Positions 23,434 through 36,600 of a stretch of 64,000 nt of DNA are shown here, piece by piece. A program made the position numbers and the translations under genes. The stretch comes from Megalopta genalis (lineage: Eukaryota > Arthropoda > Insecta > Hymenoptera > Halictidae), in contig NW_027476726.1 in the NCBI RefSeq assembly GCF_051020955.1, positions 1-64,000 of the forward strand. The letters run 5' to 3'. The stretch's first letter is position 1; the number at the start of each line of letters is the position of its first letter. The notes under the pieces are model-generated. The model saw nothing but the letters and a program-made list of their open reading frames with translations. It made no database searches and was not told where the DNA came from.

Positions 23434-25172
23434 TGACAAGTATTTGTAGCTAAACCATTTGTTTTGCATGGATTTGAAGCTAAGCCTTCTACTTCGCATT
23501 CATTTGAAGCTAAATCATTTGTTTCGCATCAATTTGAATCTTAGCCTTGTCCTTCGAATTGATTTGAAGCTAAACCATGTGTCTCGCATGGAATTGAAGC
23601 TACCTCGTTTGTTCCTACAGTATTTAAAGCTATATCACATATATCGCAAGTATTTGAAGCTAAAACATATGTGTCGCATGGATTTGAAGCTGAACCTACT
23701 ACATCGCATTGATGTGAAGCTAAATCTTGTGTATCGCATGAATTTGAAGCTAAACCTTCTACATCGCATTGGTTTGAAGCTAAATCATGTGAATCGCATG
23801 GATTTGAAGCTAACTCGTTCGTTTCGCATGCAGTTGTAGCTTAATAATGTATATCACAAGTATTTGTAGCTAAACCATTTGTTTTGCATGGATTTGAAGC
23901 TAAGCCTTCTACATCGCATTCATTTGAAGCTAAATCATTTGTTTCGCATGGATTTGAATCTAAGCCATGTCCTTCGAACGATTTGAAGCTAAATCATGTT
24001 TTTCGTATGGATTTGAAGCTAAACCTTCTACATCGAATTGATTTGAAGCTAAATCATGTGTCTCGCATGGAATTGAAGCTACCTCGTTTGTTCCTACAGT
24101 ATTTAAAGCTATATCACTTATATCGCAAGTATTTGAAGCTAAAACATATGTGTCGCATGGATTTGAAGCTGAACCTACTACATCGCATTGATTTGAAGCT
24201 AAATCTTGTGTATCGCATGGATTTGAAGCTAAACCTTCTACATCGCATTGGTTTGAAGCTAAATCATGTGAATCGCATGGATTTGAAGCTAACTCGTTCG
24301 TTTCACATGCAGTTGTAGCTAAATGATATATATCACAAGTATTTGTAGCTAAACCATTTGTTTTGCATGGATTTGAAGCTAAGCCTTCTACATCGCATTC
24401 ATTTGAAGCTAAATCATTTGTTTCGCATGGATTTGAAGCTAAGCCTTCTACATCACATTGATTTGCAGCTAAATCATGTGTTTCGCATGGATTTGAAGCT
24501 AACTCGTTCGTCTCGCATGCAGTTGTAGCTTAATAATGTATATCACAAGTATTTGTAGCGAAACCATTTGTTTTGCATGGATCTGAAGCTAAGGCTTCTA
24601 CTTCGCATTCATTTGAAGCTAAATCATGTGTTTCGTATGGATTTTAATCTAAGCATTGTCCTTCGAATTGATTTGAAGCTAAATCATGTGTCTCGCATGG
24701 AATTGAAGCTACCTCGTTTGTTCCTACAGTATTTAAAGCTATATCACTTATATCGCAAGTATTTGAAGCTAAAACATATGTGTCGCATGGATTTGAAGCT
24801 GAACCTACTACATCGCATTGATTTGAAGCTAAATCTTGTGTATCGAATGGATTTGAAGCTAAACCTTCTACATCGCATTGGTTTGAAGCTAATTCATGTG
24901 AACCGCATGGATTTGAAGCTAACTCGTTCGTTTCGCATGCAGTTGTAGCTAAATGATATATATCACAAGTATTTGTAGCTAAACCATTTGTATTGCATGG
25001 ATTTGAAGCTAAGCCCTCTACTTCGCATTCATATGAAGCTAAATCAATTGTTTCGCATGGATTTGAAGCTAAGCCTTCTACATCACATTGATTTGCAGCG
25101 AAATCATGTGTTTCGCATGGAATTGAAGCTAACTCGTTCGTTTCGCATGCAGTTGTAGCTTAATAATGTATA
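23434..25172. repeat. Five-unit block 52-56, related to 26134-27871 and 30003-31741
   Basis: Units start at 23434 (420), 23854 (479), 24333 (210), 24543 (420) and 24963 (210). The same order of lengths and the same variants recur at 26134 onwards (offset 2700) and 30003 onwards. Those variants are cgcatcaattt or cgtatcaattt, the ccttcgaacg deletion, aaggcttctac, gcattgtcc and attcatgtgaaccgc. This copy carries more private changes than the others: tttcgtatggatttt, atgtttttcg near 23996, tgtattgcatgg near 24990, and catatgaag near 25030. It therefore looks like the older or less homogenised member. Confidence 0.87.
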
Positions 25173-27871
25173 TCACAAGTATTTCTAGCTAAACCATTTG
25201 TTTTGCATGGATTTGAAGCTAAGTCTTCTACTTCGCATTCATTTGAAGCTAAATCATTTGTTTCGCATGGATTTGAATCTAAGCCTTGTCCTTCGAATTG
25301 ATTTGAAGCTAAATCATGTGTTTCGTATGGATTTGAAGCCAAACCTTCTACATGGAATTAATTTGAAGCTAAATCATGTGTCTCGCATGGAATTGAAGCT
25401 ACCTCGTTTGTTCTTACAGTATTTAAAGCTATATCACTTATATCGCAAGTATTTAAAGCTAAAACATATGTGTCGCATGGATTTGAAGCTGAACCTACTA
25501 CATCGCATTGATTTGAAGCTAAATCTTGTGTATCGCATGGATTTGAAGCTAAACCTTCTACATCACATTGATTTGCAGCTAAATCATGTGAATCGCATGG
25601 ATTTGAAGCTAACTCGTTCGTTTCGCATGCAGTTGTAGCTAAATGATATATATCACAAGTATTTGTAGCTAATCCATTTGTTTTGCATGGATTTGAAGCT
25701 AAGCCTTCTACTTCGCATTCATTTGAAGCTAAATCATTTGTTTCGCATGGATTTGAATCTAAGCCTTGTCCTTCGAATTGATTTGAAGCTAAATCATGTG
25801 TTTCGTATGGATTTGAAGCCAAACCTTCTACATCGAATTGATTTGAAGCTAAATCATGTGTCTCGCATGGAATTGAAGCTACCTCGTTTGTTCCTACAGT
25901 ATTTAAAGCTATATCACTTATATCGCAAGTATTTGAAGCTAAAACATAAGTGTCGCAATGGATTTGAAGCTGAACCTACTACATCGCATTGATTTGAAGC
26001 TAAATCTTGTGTATCGCATGGATTTGAAGCTAAACCTTCTACATCGCATTGGTTTGCAGCTAAATCATGTGTTTCGCATGGATTTGAAGCTAACTCGTTC
26101 GTTTCGCATGCAGTTGTAGCTTAATAATGTATATGACAAGTATTTGTAGCTAAACCATTTGTTTTGCATGGATTTGAAGCTAAGCCTTCTACTTCGCATT
26201 CATTTGAAGCTAAATCATTTGTTTCGCATCAATTTGAATCTAAGCCTTGTCCTTCGAATTGATTTGAAGCTAAACCATGTGTCTCGCATGGAATTGAAGC
26301 TACCTCGTTTGTTCCTACAGTATTTAAAGCAATATCACATATATCGCAAGTATTTGAAACTAAAACATATGTGTCGCATGGATTTGAAGCTGAACCTACT
26401 ACATCGCATTGATGTGAAGCTAAATCTTGTGTATCGCATGGATTTGAAGCTAAACCTTCTACATCGCATTGGTTTGAAGCTAAATCATGTGAATCGCATG
26501 GATTTGAAGCTAACTCGTTCGTTTCGCATGCAGTTGTAGCTTAATAATGTATATCACAAGTATTTGTAGCTAAACCATTTGTTTTGCATGGATTTGAAGC
26601 TAAGCCTTCTACATCGCATTCATTTGAAGCTAAATCATTTGTTTCGCATGGATTTGAATCTAAGCCATGTCCTTCGAACGATTTGAAGCTAAATCATGTG
26701 TTTCGTATGGATTTGAAGCTAAACCTTCTACATCGAATTGATTTGAAGCTAAATCATGTGTCTCGCATGGAATTGAAGCTACCTCGTTTGTTCCTACAGT
26801 ATTTAAAGCTATATCACTTATATCGCAAGTATTTGAAGCTAAAGCATATGTGTCGCATGGATTTGAAGCTGAACCTACTACATCGCATTGATTTGAAGCT
26901 AAATTTGTGTATCGCATGGATTTGAAGCTAAACCTTCTACATCGCATTGGTTTGAAGCTAAATCATGTGAATCGCATGGATTTGAAGCTAACTCGTTCGT
27001 TTCACATGCAGTTGTAGCTAAATGATATATATCACAAGTATTTGTAGCTAAACCATTTGTTTTGCATGGATTTGAAGCTAAGCCTTCTACATCGCATTCA
27101 TTTGAAGCTAAATCATTTGTTTCGCATGGATTTGAAGCTAAGCCTTCTACATCACATTGATTTGCAGCTAAATCATGTGTTTCGCATGGATTTGAAGCTA
27201 ACTCGTTCGTCTCGCATGCAGTTGTAGCTTAATAATGTATATCACAAGTATTTGTAGCTAAACCATTTGTTTTGCATGGATTTGAAGCTAAGGCTTCTAC
27301 TTCGCATTCATTTGAAGCTAAATCATGTGTTTCGTATGGATTTGAATCTAAGCATTGTCCTTCGAATTGATTTGAAGCTAAATCATGTGTCTCGCATGGA
27401 ATTGAAGCTACCTCGTTTGTTCCTACAGTATTTAAAGCTATGTCACGTATATCGCAAGTATTTGAAGCTAAAACATATGTGTCGCATGGATTTGAAGCTG
27501 AACCTACTACATCGCATTGATTTGAAGCTAAATCTTGTGTATCGAATGGATTTGAAGCTAAACCTTCTACATCGCATTGGTTTGAAGCTAATTCATGTGA
27601 ACCGCATGGATTTGAAGCTAACTCGTTCGTTTCGCATGCAGTTGTAGCTAAATGATATATATCACAAGTATTTGTAGCTAAACCATTTGTTTTGCATGGA
27701 TTTGAAGCTAAGCCCTCTACTTCGCATTCATTTGAAGCTAAATCATTTGTTTCGCATGGATTTGAAGCTAAGCCTTCTACATCACATTGATTTGCAGCGA
27801 AATCATGTGTTTCGCATGGATTTGAAGCTAACTCGTTCGTTTCGCATGCAGTTGTAGCTTAATAATGTATA
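25173..27871. repeat. 3.87-kb spaced duplication in B, copy 1
   Basis: Units start at 25173 (480), 25653 (481), 26134 (420), 26554 (478), 27032 (210), 27242 (420) and 27662 (210). All have partners at 29042-31741 at offset 3869, becoming 3870 after a private one-base deletion near 26904 (aaatttgtgt). Shared markers are acatggaattaattt (25350, 29219), gtatttaaagctaaaacat (25449, 29318), the gcaatgg insertion, cattggtttgcagc, tatatgacaag (26132, 30001), the gaacg deletion and aaagcatatg (26841, 30711). Units 27872-29041 lie between the two copies, so the tandem period includes them. Confidence 0.9.
25653..27031. repeat. Indel-marked three-unit cassette 481-420-479 (example)
   Basis: Three adjacent units carry matching marks: a +1 insertion (gcaatgg), a two-monomer deletion with cgcatcaattt, and a -1 deletion (tcgaacgattt). 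The cassette occurs at 25653 (with one extra private deletion), 29522, 33182, 50133 and 52683. A fused form spans 60632-62131. The +1 and -1 cancel, so an intact cassette is exactly 1380 bp (46 monomers) and leaves the 30-bp phase unchanged downstream. At 38341 the middle and last units occur without the +1 unit. Confidence 0.9.
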
Positions 27872-29041
27872 TCACAAGTATTTGTAGCTAAACCATTTGT
27901 TTTGCATGGATTTGAAGCTAAGCCTTCTACTTCGCATTCATTTGAAGCTAAATCATTTGTTTCGCATGGATTTGAATCTAAGCCTTGTCCTTCGAATTGA
28001 TTTGAAGCTAAATCATGTGTTTCGTATGAATTTGATGCTAAACCTTCTACATCGAATTGATTTGAAGCTAAATCATGTGTCTCGCATGGATTTGAAGCTA
28101 CCTCGTTTGTTCCTACAGTATTTAAATCTATATCACTTATATCGCAAGTATTTGAATCTAAAACATATGTGTCGCATGGATTTGAAGCTGAACCTACTAC
28201 ATCGCATTGATGTGAAGCTAAATCTTGTGTATCGCATGGATTTGAAGCTAAACCTTCTACATCGCATTGGTTTGAAGCTAAATCATGTGAATCGCATGGA
28301 TTTGAAGCTAACTCGTTCGTTTCGCATGCAGTTGTAGCTTAATAATGTATATCACAAGTATTTGTAGCTAAACCATTTGTTTTGCATGGATTTGAAGCTA
28401 AGCCTTCTACATCGCATTCATTTGAAGCTAAATCATTTGTTTCGCATGGATTTGAATCTAAGCCATGTCCTTCGAATTGATTTGAAGCTAAATCATGTGT
28501 TTCGTATGGATTTGAAGCTAAACCTTCTACATCGAATTGATTTGAAGCTAAATCATGTGTCTCGCATGGAATTGAAGCTACCTCGTTTGTTCCTTCAGTA
28601 TTTAAAGCTATATCACTTATATCGCAAGTATTTGAAGCTAAAACATATGTGTCGCATGGATTTGAAGGTGAACCTACTACATCGCATTGATTTGAAGCTA
28701 AATCTTGTGTATCGCATGGATTTGAAGCTAAACCTTCTACATCGCATTGGTTTGAAGCTAAATCATGTGAATCGCATGGATTTGAAGCTAACTCGTTCGT
28801 TTCACATGCAGTTGTAGCTAAATGATATATATCACAAGTATTTGTAGCTAAACCATTTGTTTTGCATGGATTTGAAGCTAAGCCTTCTACTTCGCATTCA
28901 TTTGAAGCTAAATCATTTGTTTCGCATGGATTTGAAGCTAAGCCTTCTACATCACATTGATTTGCAGCTAAATCATGTGTTTCGCATGGATTTGAAGCTA
29001 ACTTGTTCGTTTCGCATGCAGTTGTAGCTTAATAATATATA
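27872..29041. repeat. Units 64-66 between the 3.87-kb copies
   Basis: Units start at 27872 (480), 28352 (480) and 28832 (210). The 28352 unit has two private-looking variants, ccttcagtattt (28591) and gaaggtgaacc (28666). Both recur together at 38341-38820 and 43499-43978. These three units complete the 3.87-kb period formed with 25173-27871. No gene is visible. Confidence 0.87.
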
Positions 29042-31741
29042 TCACAAGTATTTGTAGCTAAACCATTTGTTTTGCATGGATTTGAAGCTAAGCCTTCTAC
29101 TTCGCATTCATTTGAAGCTAAATCATTTGTTTCGCATGGATTTGAATCTAAGCCTTGTCCTTCGAATTGATTTGAAGCTAAATCATGTGTTTCGTATGGA
29201 TTTGAAGCCAAACCTTCTACATGGAATTAATTTGAAGCTAAATCATGTGTCTCGAATGGAATTGAAGCTACCTCGTTTGTTCTTACAGTATTTAAAGCTA
29301 TATCACTTATATCGCAAGTATTTAAAGCTAAAACATATGTGTCGCATGGATTTGAAGCTGAACCTACTACATCGCATTGATTTGAAGCTAAATCTTGTGT
29401 ATCGCATGGATTTGAAGCTAAACCTTCTACATCACATTGATTTGCAGCTAAATCATGTGAATCGCATGGATTTGAAGCTAACTCGTTCGTTTCGCATGCA
29501 GTTGTAGCTAAATGATATATATCACAAGTATTTGTAGCTAATCCATTTGTTTTGCATGGATTTGAAGCTAAGCCTTCTACTTCGCATTCATTTGAAGCTA
29601 AATCATTTGTTTCGCATGGATTTGAATCTAAGCCTTGTCCTTCGAATTGATTTGAAGCTAAATCATGTGTTTCGTATGGATTTGAAGCCACACCTTCTAC
29701 ATCGAATTGATTTGAAGCTAAATCATGTGTCTCGCATGGAATTGAAGCTACCTCGTTTGTTCCTACAGTATTTAAAGCTATATCACTTATATCGCAAGTA
29801 TTTGAAGCTAAAACATATGTGTCGCAATGGATTTGAAGCTGAACCTACTACATCGCATTGATTTGAAGCTAAATCTTGTGTATCGCATGGATTTGAAGCT
29901 AAACCTTCTACATCGCATTGGTTTGCAGCTAAATCATGTGTTTCGCATGGATTTGAAGCTAACTCGTTCGTTTCGCATGCAGTTGTAGCTTAATAATGTA
30001 TATGACAAGTATTTGTAGCTAAACCATTTGTTTTGCATGGATTTGAAGCTAAGCCTTCTACTTCGCATTCATTTGAAGCTAAATCATTTGTTTCGTATCA
30101 ATTTGAATCTAAGCCTTGTCCTTCGAATTGATTTGAAGCTAAACCATGTGTCTCGCATGGAATTGAAGCTACCTCGTTTGTTCCTACAGTATATAAAGCT
30201 ATATCACATATATCGCAAGTATTTGAAGCTAAAACATATGTGTCGCTTGGATTTGAAGCTGAACCTACTACATCGCATTGATGTGAAGCTAAATCTTGTG
30301 TATCGCATGGATTTGAAGCTAAACCTTCTACATCGCATTGGTTTGAAGCTAAATCATGTGAATCGCATGGATTTGAAGCTAACTCGTTCGTTTCGCATGC
30401 AGTTGTAGCTTAATAATGTATATCACAAGTATTTGTAGCTAAACCATTTGTTTTGCATGGATTTGAAGCTAAGCCTTCTACATCGCATTCATTTGAAGCT
30501 AAATCATTTGTTTCGCATGGATTTGAATCTAAGCCATGTCCTTCGAACGATTTGAAGCTAAATCATGTGTTTCGTATGGATTTGAAGCTAAACCTTCTAC
30601 ATCGAATTGATTTGAAGCTAAATCATGTGTCTCGCATGGAATTGAAGCTACCTCGTTTGTTCCTACAGTATTTAAAGCTATATCACTTATATCGCAAGTA
30701 TTTGAAGCTAAAGCATATGTGTCGCATGGATTTGAAGCTGAACCTACTACATCGCATTGATTTGAAGCTAAATCTTGTGTATCGCATGGATTTGAAGCTA
30801 AACCTTCTACATCGCATTGGTTTGAAGCTAAATCATGTGAATCGCATGGATTTGAAGCTAACTCGTTCGTTTCACATGCAGTTGTAGCTAAATGATATAT
30901 ATCACAAGTATTTGTAGCTAAACCATTTGTTTTGCATGGATTTGAAGCTAAGCCTTCTACATCGCATTCATTTGAAGCTAAATCATTTGTTTCGCATGGA
31001 TTTGAAGCTAAGCCTTCTACATCACATTGATTTGCAGCTAAATCATGTGTTTCGCATGGATTTGAAGCTAACTCGTTCGTCTCGCATGCAGTTGTAGCTT
31101 AATAATGTATATCACAAGTATTTGTAGCTAAACCATTTGTTTTGCATGGATTTGAAGCTAAGGCTTCTACTTCGCATTCATTTGAAGCTAAATCATGTGT
31201 TTCGTATGGATTTGAATCTAAGCATTGTCCTTCGAATTGATTTGAAGCTAAATCATGTGTCTCGCATGGAATTGAAGCTACCTCGTTTGTTCCTACAGTA
31301 TTTAAAGCTATATCACTTATATCGCAAGTATTTGAAGCTAAAACATATGTGTCGCATGGATTTGAAGCTGAACCTACTACATCGCATTGATTTGAAGCTA
31401 AATCTTGTGTATCGAATGGATTTGAAGCTAAACCTTCTACATCGCATTGGTTTGAAGCTAATTCATGTGAACCGCATGGATTTGAAGCTAACTCGTTCGT
31501 TTCGCATGCAGTTGTAGCTAAATGATATATATCACAAGTATTTGTAGCTAAACCATTTGTTTTGCATGGATTTGAAGCTAAGCCCTCTACTTCGCATTCA
31601 TTTGAAGCTAAATCATTTGTTTCGCATGGATTTGAAGCTAAGCCTTCTACATCACATTGATTTGCAGCGAAATCATGTGTTTCGCATGGATTTGAAGCTA
31701 ACTCGTTCGTTTCGCATGCAGTTGTAGCTTAATAATGTATA
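29042..31741. repeat. 3.87-kb spaced duplication in B, copy 2
   Basis: Units start at 29042 (480), 29522 (481), 30003 (420), 30423 (479), 30902 (210), 31112 (420) and 31532 (210), matching 25173-27871 unit for unit. Private changes here are ctcgaatggaattg (29252), gccacacc (29687), cgtatcaattt (30092), gtatataaagc (30189) and gtcgcttgg (30243). The first three of these five recur at 44189-45569, where the neighbourhood was copied a second time at an offset of 15147 bp. Confidence 0.9.
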
Positions 31742-33662
31742 TCACAAGTATTTGTAGCTAAACCATTTGTTTTGCATGGATTTGAAGCTAAGCCTTCTAC
31801 TTCGCATTCATTTGAAGCTAAATCATTTGTTTCGCATGGATTTGAATCTAAGCCTTGTCCTTCGAATTGATTTGAAGCTAAATCATGTGTTTCGTATGGA
31901 TTTGAAGCCAAACCTTCTACATCGAATTAATTTGAAGCTAAATCATGTGTCTCGCATGGAATTGAATCTACCTCGTTTGTTCTTACAGTATTTAAAGCTA
32001 TATCACTTATATCGCAAGTATTTGAAGCTAAAACATATGTGTCGCATGGATTTGAAGCTGAACCTACTACATCGCATTGATTTGAAGCTAAATCTTGTGT
32101 ATCGCATGGATTTGAAGCTAAACCTTCTACATCACATTGATTTGCAGCTAAATCATGTGAATCGCATGGATTTGAAGCTAACTCGTTCGTTTCGCATGCA
32201 GTTGTAGCTAAATGATATATATCACAAGTATTTGTAGCTAATCCATTTGTTTTGCATGGATTTGAAGCTAAGCCTTCTACTTCGCATTCATTTGAAGCTA
32301 AATCATTTGTTTCGCATGGATTTGAATCTAAGCCTTGTCCTTCGAATTGATTTGAAGCTAAATCATGTGTTTCGTATGGATTTGATGCTAAACCTTCTAC
32401 ATCGAATTGATTTGAAGCTAAATCATGTGTCTCGCATGGATTTGAAGCTACCTCGTTTGTTCCTACAGTATTTAAATCTATATCACTTATATCGCAAGTA
32501 TTTGAAGCTAAAACATATGTGTCGCATGGATTTGAAGCTGAACCTACTACATCGCATTGATTTGAAGCTAAATCTTGTGTATCGCATGGATTTGAAGCTA
32601 AACCTTCTACATCGCATTGGTTTGAAGCTAAATCATGTGAATCGCATGGATTTGAAGCTAACTCGTTCGTTTCGCATGCAGTTGTAGCTTAATAATGTAT
32701 ATCACAAGTATTTGTAGCTAAACCATTTGTTTTGCATGGATTTGAAGCTAAGCCTTGTACTTCGCATTCATTTGAAGCTAAATCATTTGTTTCGCATGGA
32801 TTTGAATCTAAGCCTTGTCCTTCGAATTGATTTGAAGCTAAATCATGTGTTTCGTATGGATTTGATGCTAAACCTTCTACATCGAATTGATTTGAAGCTA
32901 AATCATGTGCCTCGCATGGATTTGAAGCTACCTCGTTTGTTCCTACAGTATTTAAATCTATATCACTTATATCGCAAGTATTTGAATCTAAAACATATGT
33001 GTCGCATGGATTTGAAGCTGAACCTACTACATCGCATTGATGTGAAGCTAAATCTTGTGTATCGCATGGATTTGAAGCTAAACCTTCTACATCGCATTGG
33101 TTTGAAGCTAAATCATGTGAATCGCATGGATTTGAAGCTAACTCGTTCGTTTCGCATGCAGTTGTAGCTTAATAATGTATATCACAAGTATTTGTAGCTA
33201 AACCATTTGTTTTGCATGGATTTGAAGCTAAGCCTTCTACATCGCATTCATTTGAAGCTAAATCATTTGTTTCGCATGGATTTGAATCTAAGCCATGTCC
33301 TTCGAATTGATTTGAAGCTAAATCATACGTTTCGTATGGATTTGAAGCTAAACCTTCTACATCGAATTGATTTGAAGCTAAATCATGTGTCTCGCATGGA
33401 ATTGAAGCTACCTCGTTTGTTCCTACAGTATTTAAAGCTATATCACTTATATCGCAAGTATTTGAAGCTAAAACATATGTGTCGCAATGGATTTGAAGCT
33501 GAACCTACTACATCGCATTGATTTGAAGCTAAATCTTGTGTATCGCATGGATTTGAAGCTAAACCTTCTACATCGCATTGGTTTGCAGCTAAATCATGTG
33601 TTTCGCATGGATTTGAAGCTAACTCGTTCGTTTCGCATGCAGTTGTAGCTTAATAATGTATA
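31742..33662. repeat. Subfamily B units 74-77
   Basis: Four consecutive near-full units start at 31742 (480), 32222 (480), 32702 (480) and 33182 (481). The third carries gccttgtacttcgc instead of gccttctacttcgc (32752), a variant frequent from here rightwards. The fourth has the gcaatgg insertion near 33484 and starts an indel-marked 481-420-479 cassette that runs on to 34561. No gene is visible. Confidence 0.88.
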
Positions 33663-36600
33663 TCACAAGTATTTGTAGCTAAACCATTTGTTTTGCATTG
33701 ATTTGAAGCTAAGCCTTCTACTTCGCATTCATTTGAAGCTAAATCATTTGTTTCGCATCAATTTGAATCTAAGCCTTGTCCTTCGAATTGATTTGAAGCT
33801 AAACCATGTGTCTCGCATGGAATTGAAGCTACCTCGTTTGTTCCTACAGTATTTAAAGCTATATCTCATATATCGCAAGTATTTGAAGCTAAAACATATG
33901 TGTCGCATGGATTTGAAGCTGAACCTACTACATCGCATTGATGTGAAGCAAAATCTTGTGTATCGCATGGATTTGAAGCTAAACCTTCTACATCGCATTG
34001 GTTTGAAGCTAAATCATGTGAATCGCATGGATTTGAAGCTAACTCGTTCGTTTCGCATGCAGTTGTAGCTTAATAATGTATATCACAAGTATTTGTAGCT
34101 AAACCATTTGTTTCGCATGGATTTGAAGCTAAGCCTTCTACATCGCATTCATTTGAAGCTAAATCATTTGTTTCGCATGGATTTGAATCTAAGCCATGTC
34201 CTTCGAACGATTTGAAGCAAAATCATGTGTTTCGTATGGATTTGAAGCTAAACCTTCTACATCGAATTGATTTGAAGCTAAATCATGTGTCTCGCATGGA
34301 ATTGAAGCTACCTCGTTTGTTCCTACAGTATTTAAAGCTATATCACTTATATTGCAAGTATTTGAAGCTAAAACATATGTGTCGCATGGATTTGAAGCTG
34401 AACCTACTACATCGCATTGATTTGAAGCTAAATCTTGTGTATCGCATGGATTTGAAGCTAAACCTTCTACATCGCATTGGTTTGAAGCTAAATCATGTGA
34501 ATCGCATGGATTTGAAGCTAACTCGTTCGTTTCACATGCAGTTGTAGCTAAATGATATATATCACAAGTATTTGTAGCTAAACCATTTGTTTTGCATGGA
34601 TTTGAAGCTAAGCCTTCTACATCGCATTCATTTGAAGCTAAATCATTTGTTTCGCATGGATTTGAAGCTAAGCCTTCTACATCACATTGATTTGCAGCTA
34701 AATCATGTGTTTCGCATGGATTTGAAGCTAACTTGTTCGTTTCGCATGCAGTTGTAGCTTAATAATATATATCACAAGTATTTGTAGCTAAACCATTTGT
34801 TTTGCATGGATTTGAAGCTAAGCCTTCTACTTCGCATTCATTTGAAGCTAAATCATTTGTTTCGCATGGATTTGAATCTAAGCCTTGTCCTTCGAATTGA
34901 TTTGAAGCTAAATCATGTGTTTCGTATGGATTTGAAGCCAAACCTTCTACATCGAATTAATTTGAAGCTAAATCATGTGTCTCGCATGGAATTGAAGCTA
35001 CCTCGTTTGTTCTTACAGTATTTAAAGCTATATCACTTATATCGCAAGTATTTGAAGCTAAAACATATGTGTCGCATGGATTTGAAGCTGAACCTACTAC
35101 ATCGCATTGATTTGAAGCTAAATCTTGTGTATCGCATGGATTTGAAGCTAAACCTTCTACATCACATTGATTTGCAGCTAAATCATGTGAATCGCATGGA
35201 TTTGAAGCTAACTCGTTCGTTTCGCATGCAGTTGTAGCTAAATGATATATATCACAAGTATTTGTAGCTAATCCATTTGTTTTGCATGGATTTGAAGCTA
35301 AGCCTTCTACTTCGCATTCATTTGAAGCTAAATCATTTGTTTCGCATGGATTTGAATCTAAGCCTTGTCCTTCGAATTGATTTGAAGCTAAATCATGTGT
35401 TTCGTATGGATTTGATGCTAAACCTTCTACATCGAATTGATTTGAAGCTAAATCATGTGTCTCGCATGGATTTGAAGCTACCTCGTTTGTTCCTACAGTA
35501 TTTAAATCTATATCACTTATATCGCAAGTATTTGAAGCTAAAACATATGTGTCGCATGGATTTGAAGCTGAACCTACTACATCGCATTGATTTGAAGCTA
35601 AATCTTGTGTTTCGCATGGATTTGAAGCTAAACCTTCTACATCGCATTGGTTTGAAGCTAAATCATGTGAATCGCATGGATTTGAAGCTAACTCGTTCGT
35701 TTCGCATGCAGTTGTAGCTTAATAATGTATATCACAAGTATTTGTAGCTAAACCATTTGTTTTGCATGGATTTGAAGCTAAGCCTTGTACTTCGCATTCA
35801 TTTGAAGCTAAATCATTTGTTTCGCATGGATTTGAATCTAAGCCTTGTCCTTCGAATTGATTTGAAGCTAAATCATGTGTTTCGTATGGATTTGATGCTA
35901 AACCTTCTACATCGAATTGATTTGAAGCTAAATCATGTGTCTCGCATGGATTTGAAGCTACCTCGTTTGTTCCTACAGTATTTAAATCTATATCACTTAT
36001 ATCGCAAGTATTTGAATCCAAAACATATGTGTCGCATGGATTTGAAGCTGAACCTACTACATCGCATTGATGTGAAGCTAAATCTTGTGTATCGCATGGA
36101 TTTGAAGCTAAACCTTCTACATCGCATTGGTTTGAAGCTAAATCATGTGAATCGCATGGATTTGAAGCTAACTCGTTCGTTTCGCATGCAGTTGTAGCTT
36201 AATAATGTATATCACAAGTATTTGTAGCTAAACCATTTGTTTCGCATGGATTTGAAGCTAAGCCTTCTACATCGCATTCATTTGAAGCTAAATCATTTGT
36301 TTCGCATGGATTTGAATCTAAGCCATGTCCTTCGAACGATTTGAAGCAAAATCATGTGTTTCGTATGGATTTGAAGCTAAACCTTCTACATCGAATTGAT
36401 TTGAAGCTAAATCATGTGTCTCGCATGGAATTGAAGCTACCTCGTTTGTTCCTACAGTATTTAAAGCTATATCACTTATATTGCAAGTATTTGAAGCTAA
36501 AACATATGTGTCGCATGGATTTGAAGCTGAACCTACTACATCGCATTGATTTGAAGCTAAATCTTGTGTATCGCATGGATTTGAAGCTAAACCTTCTACA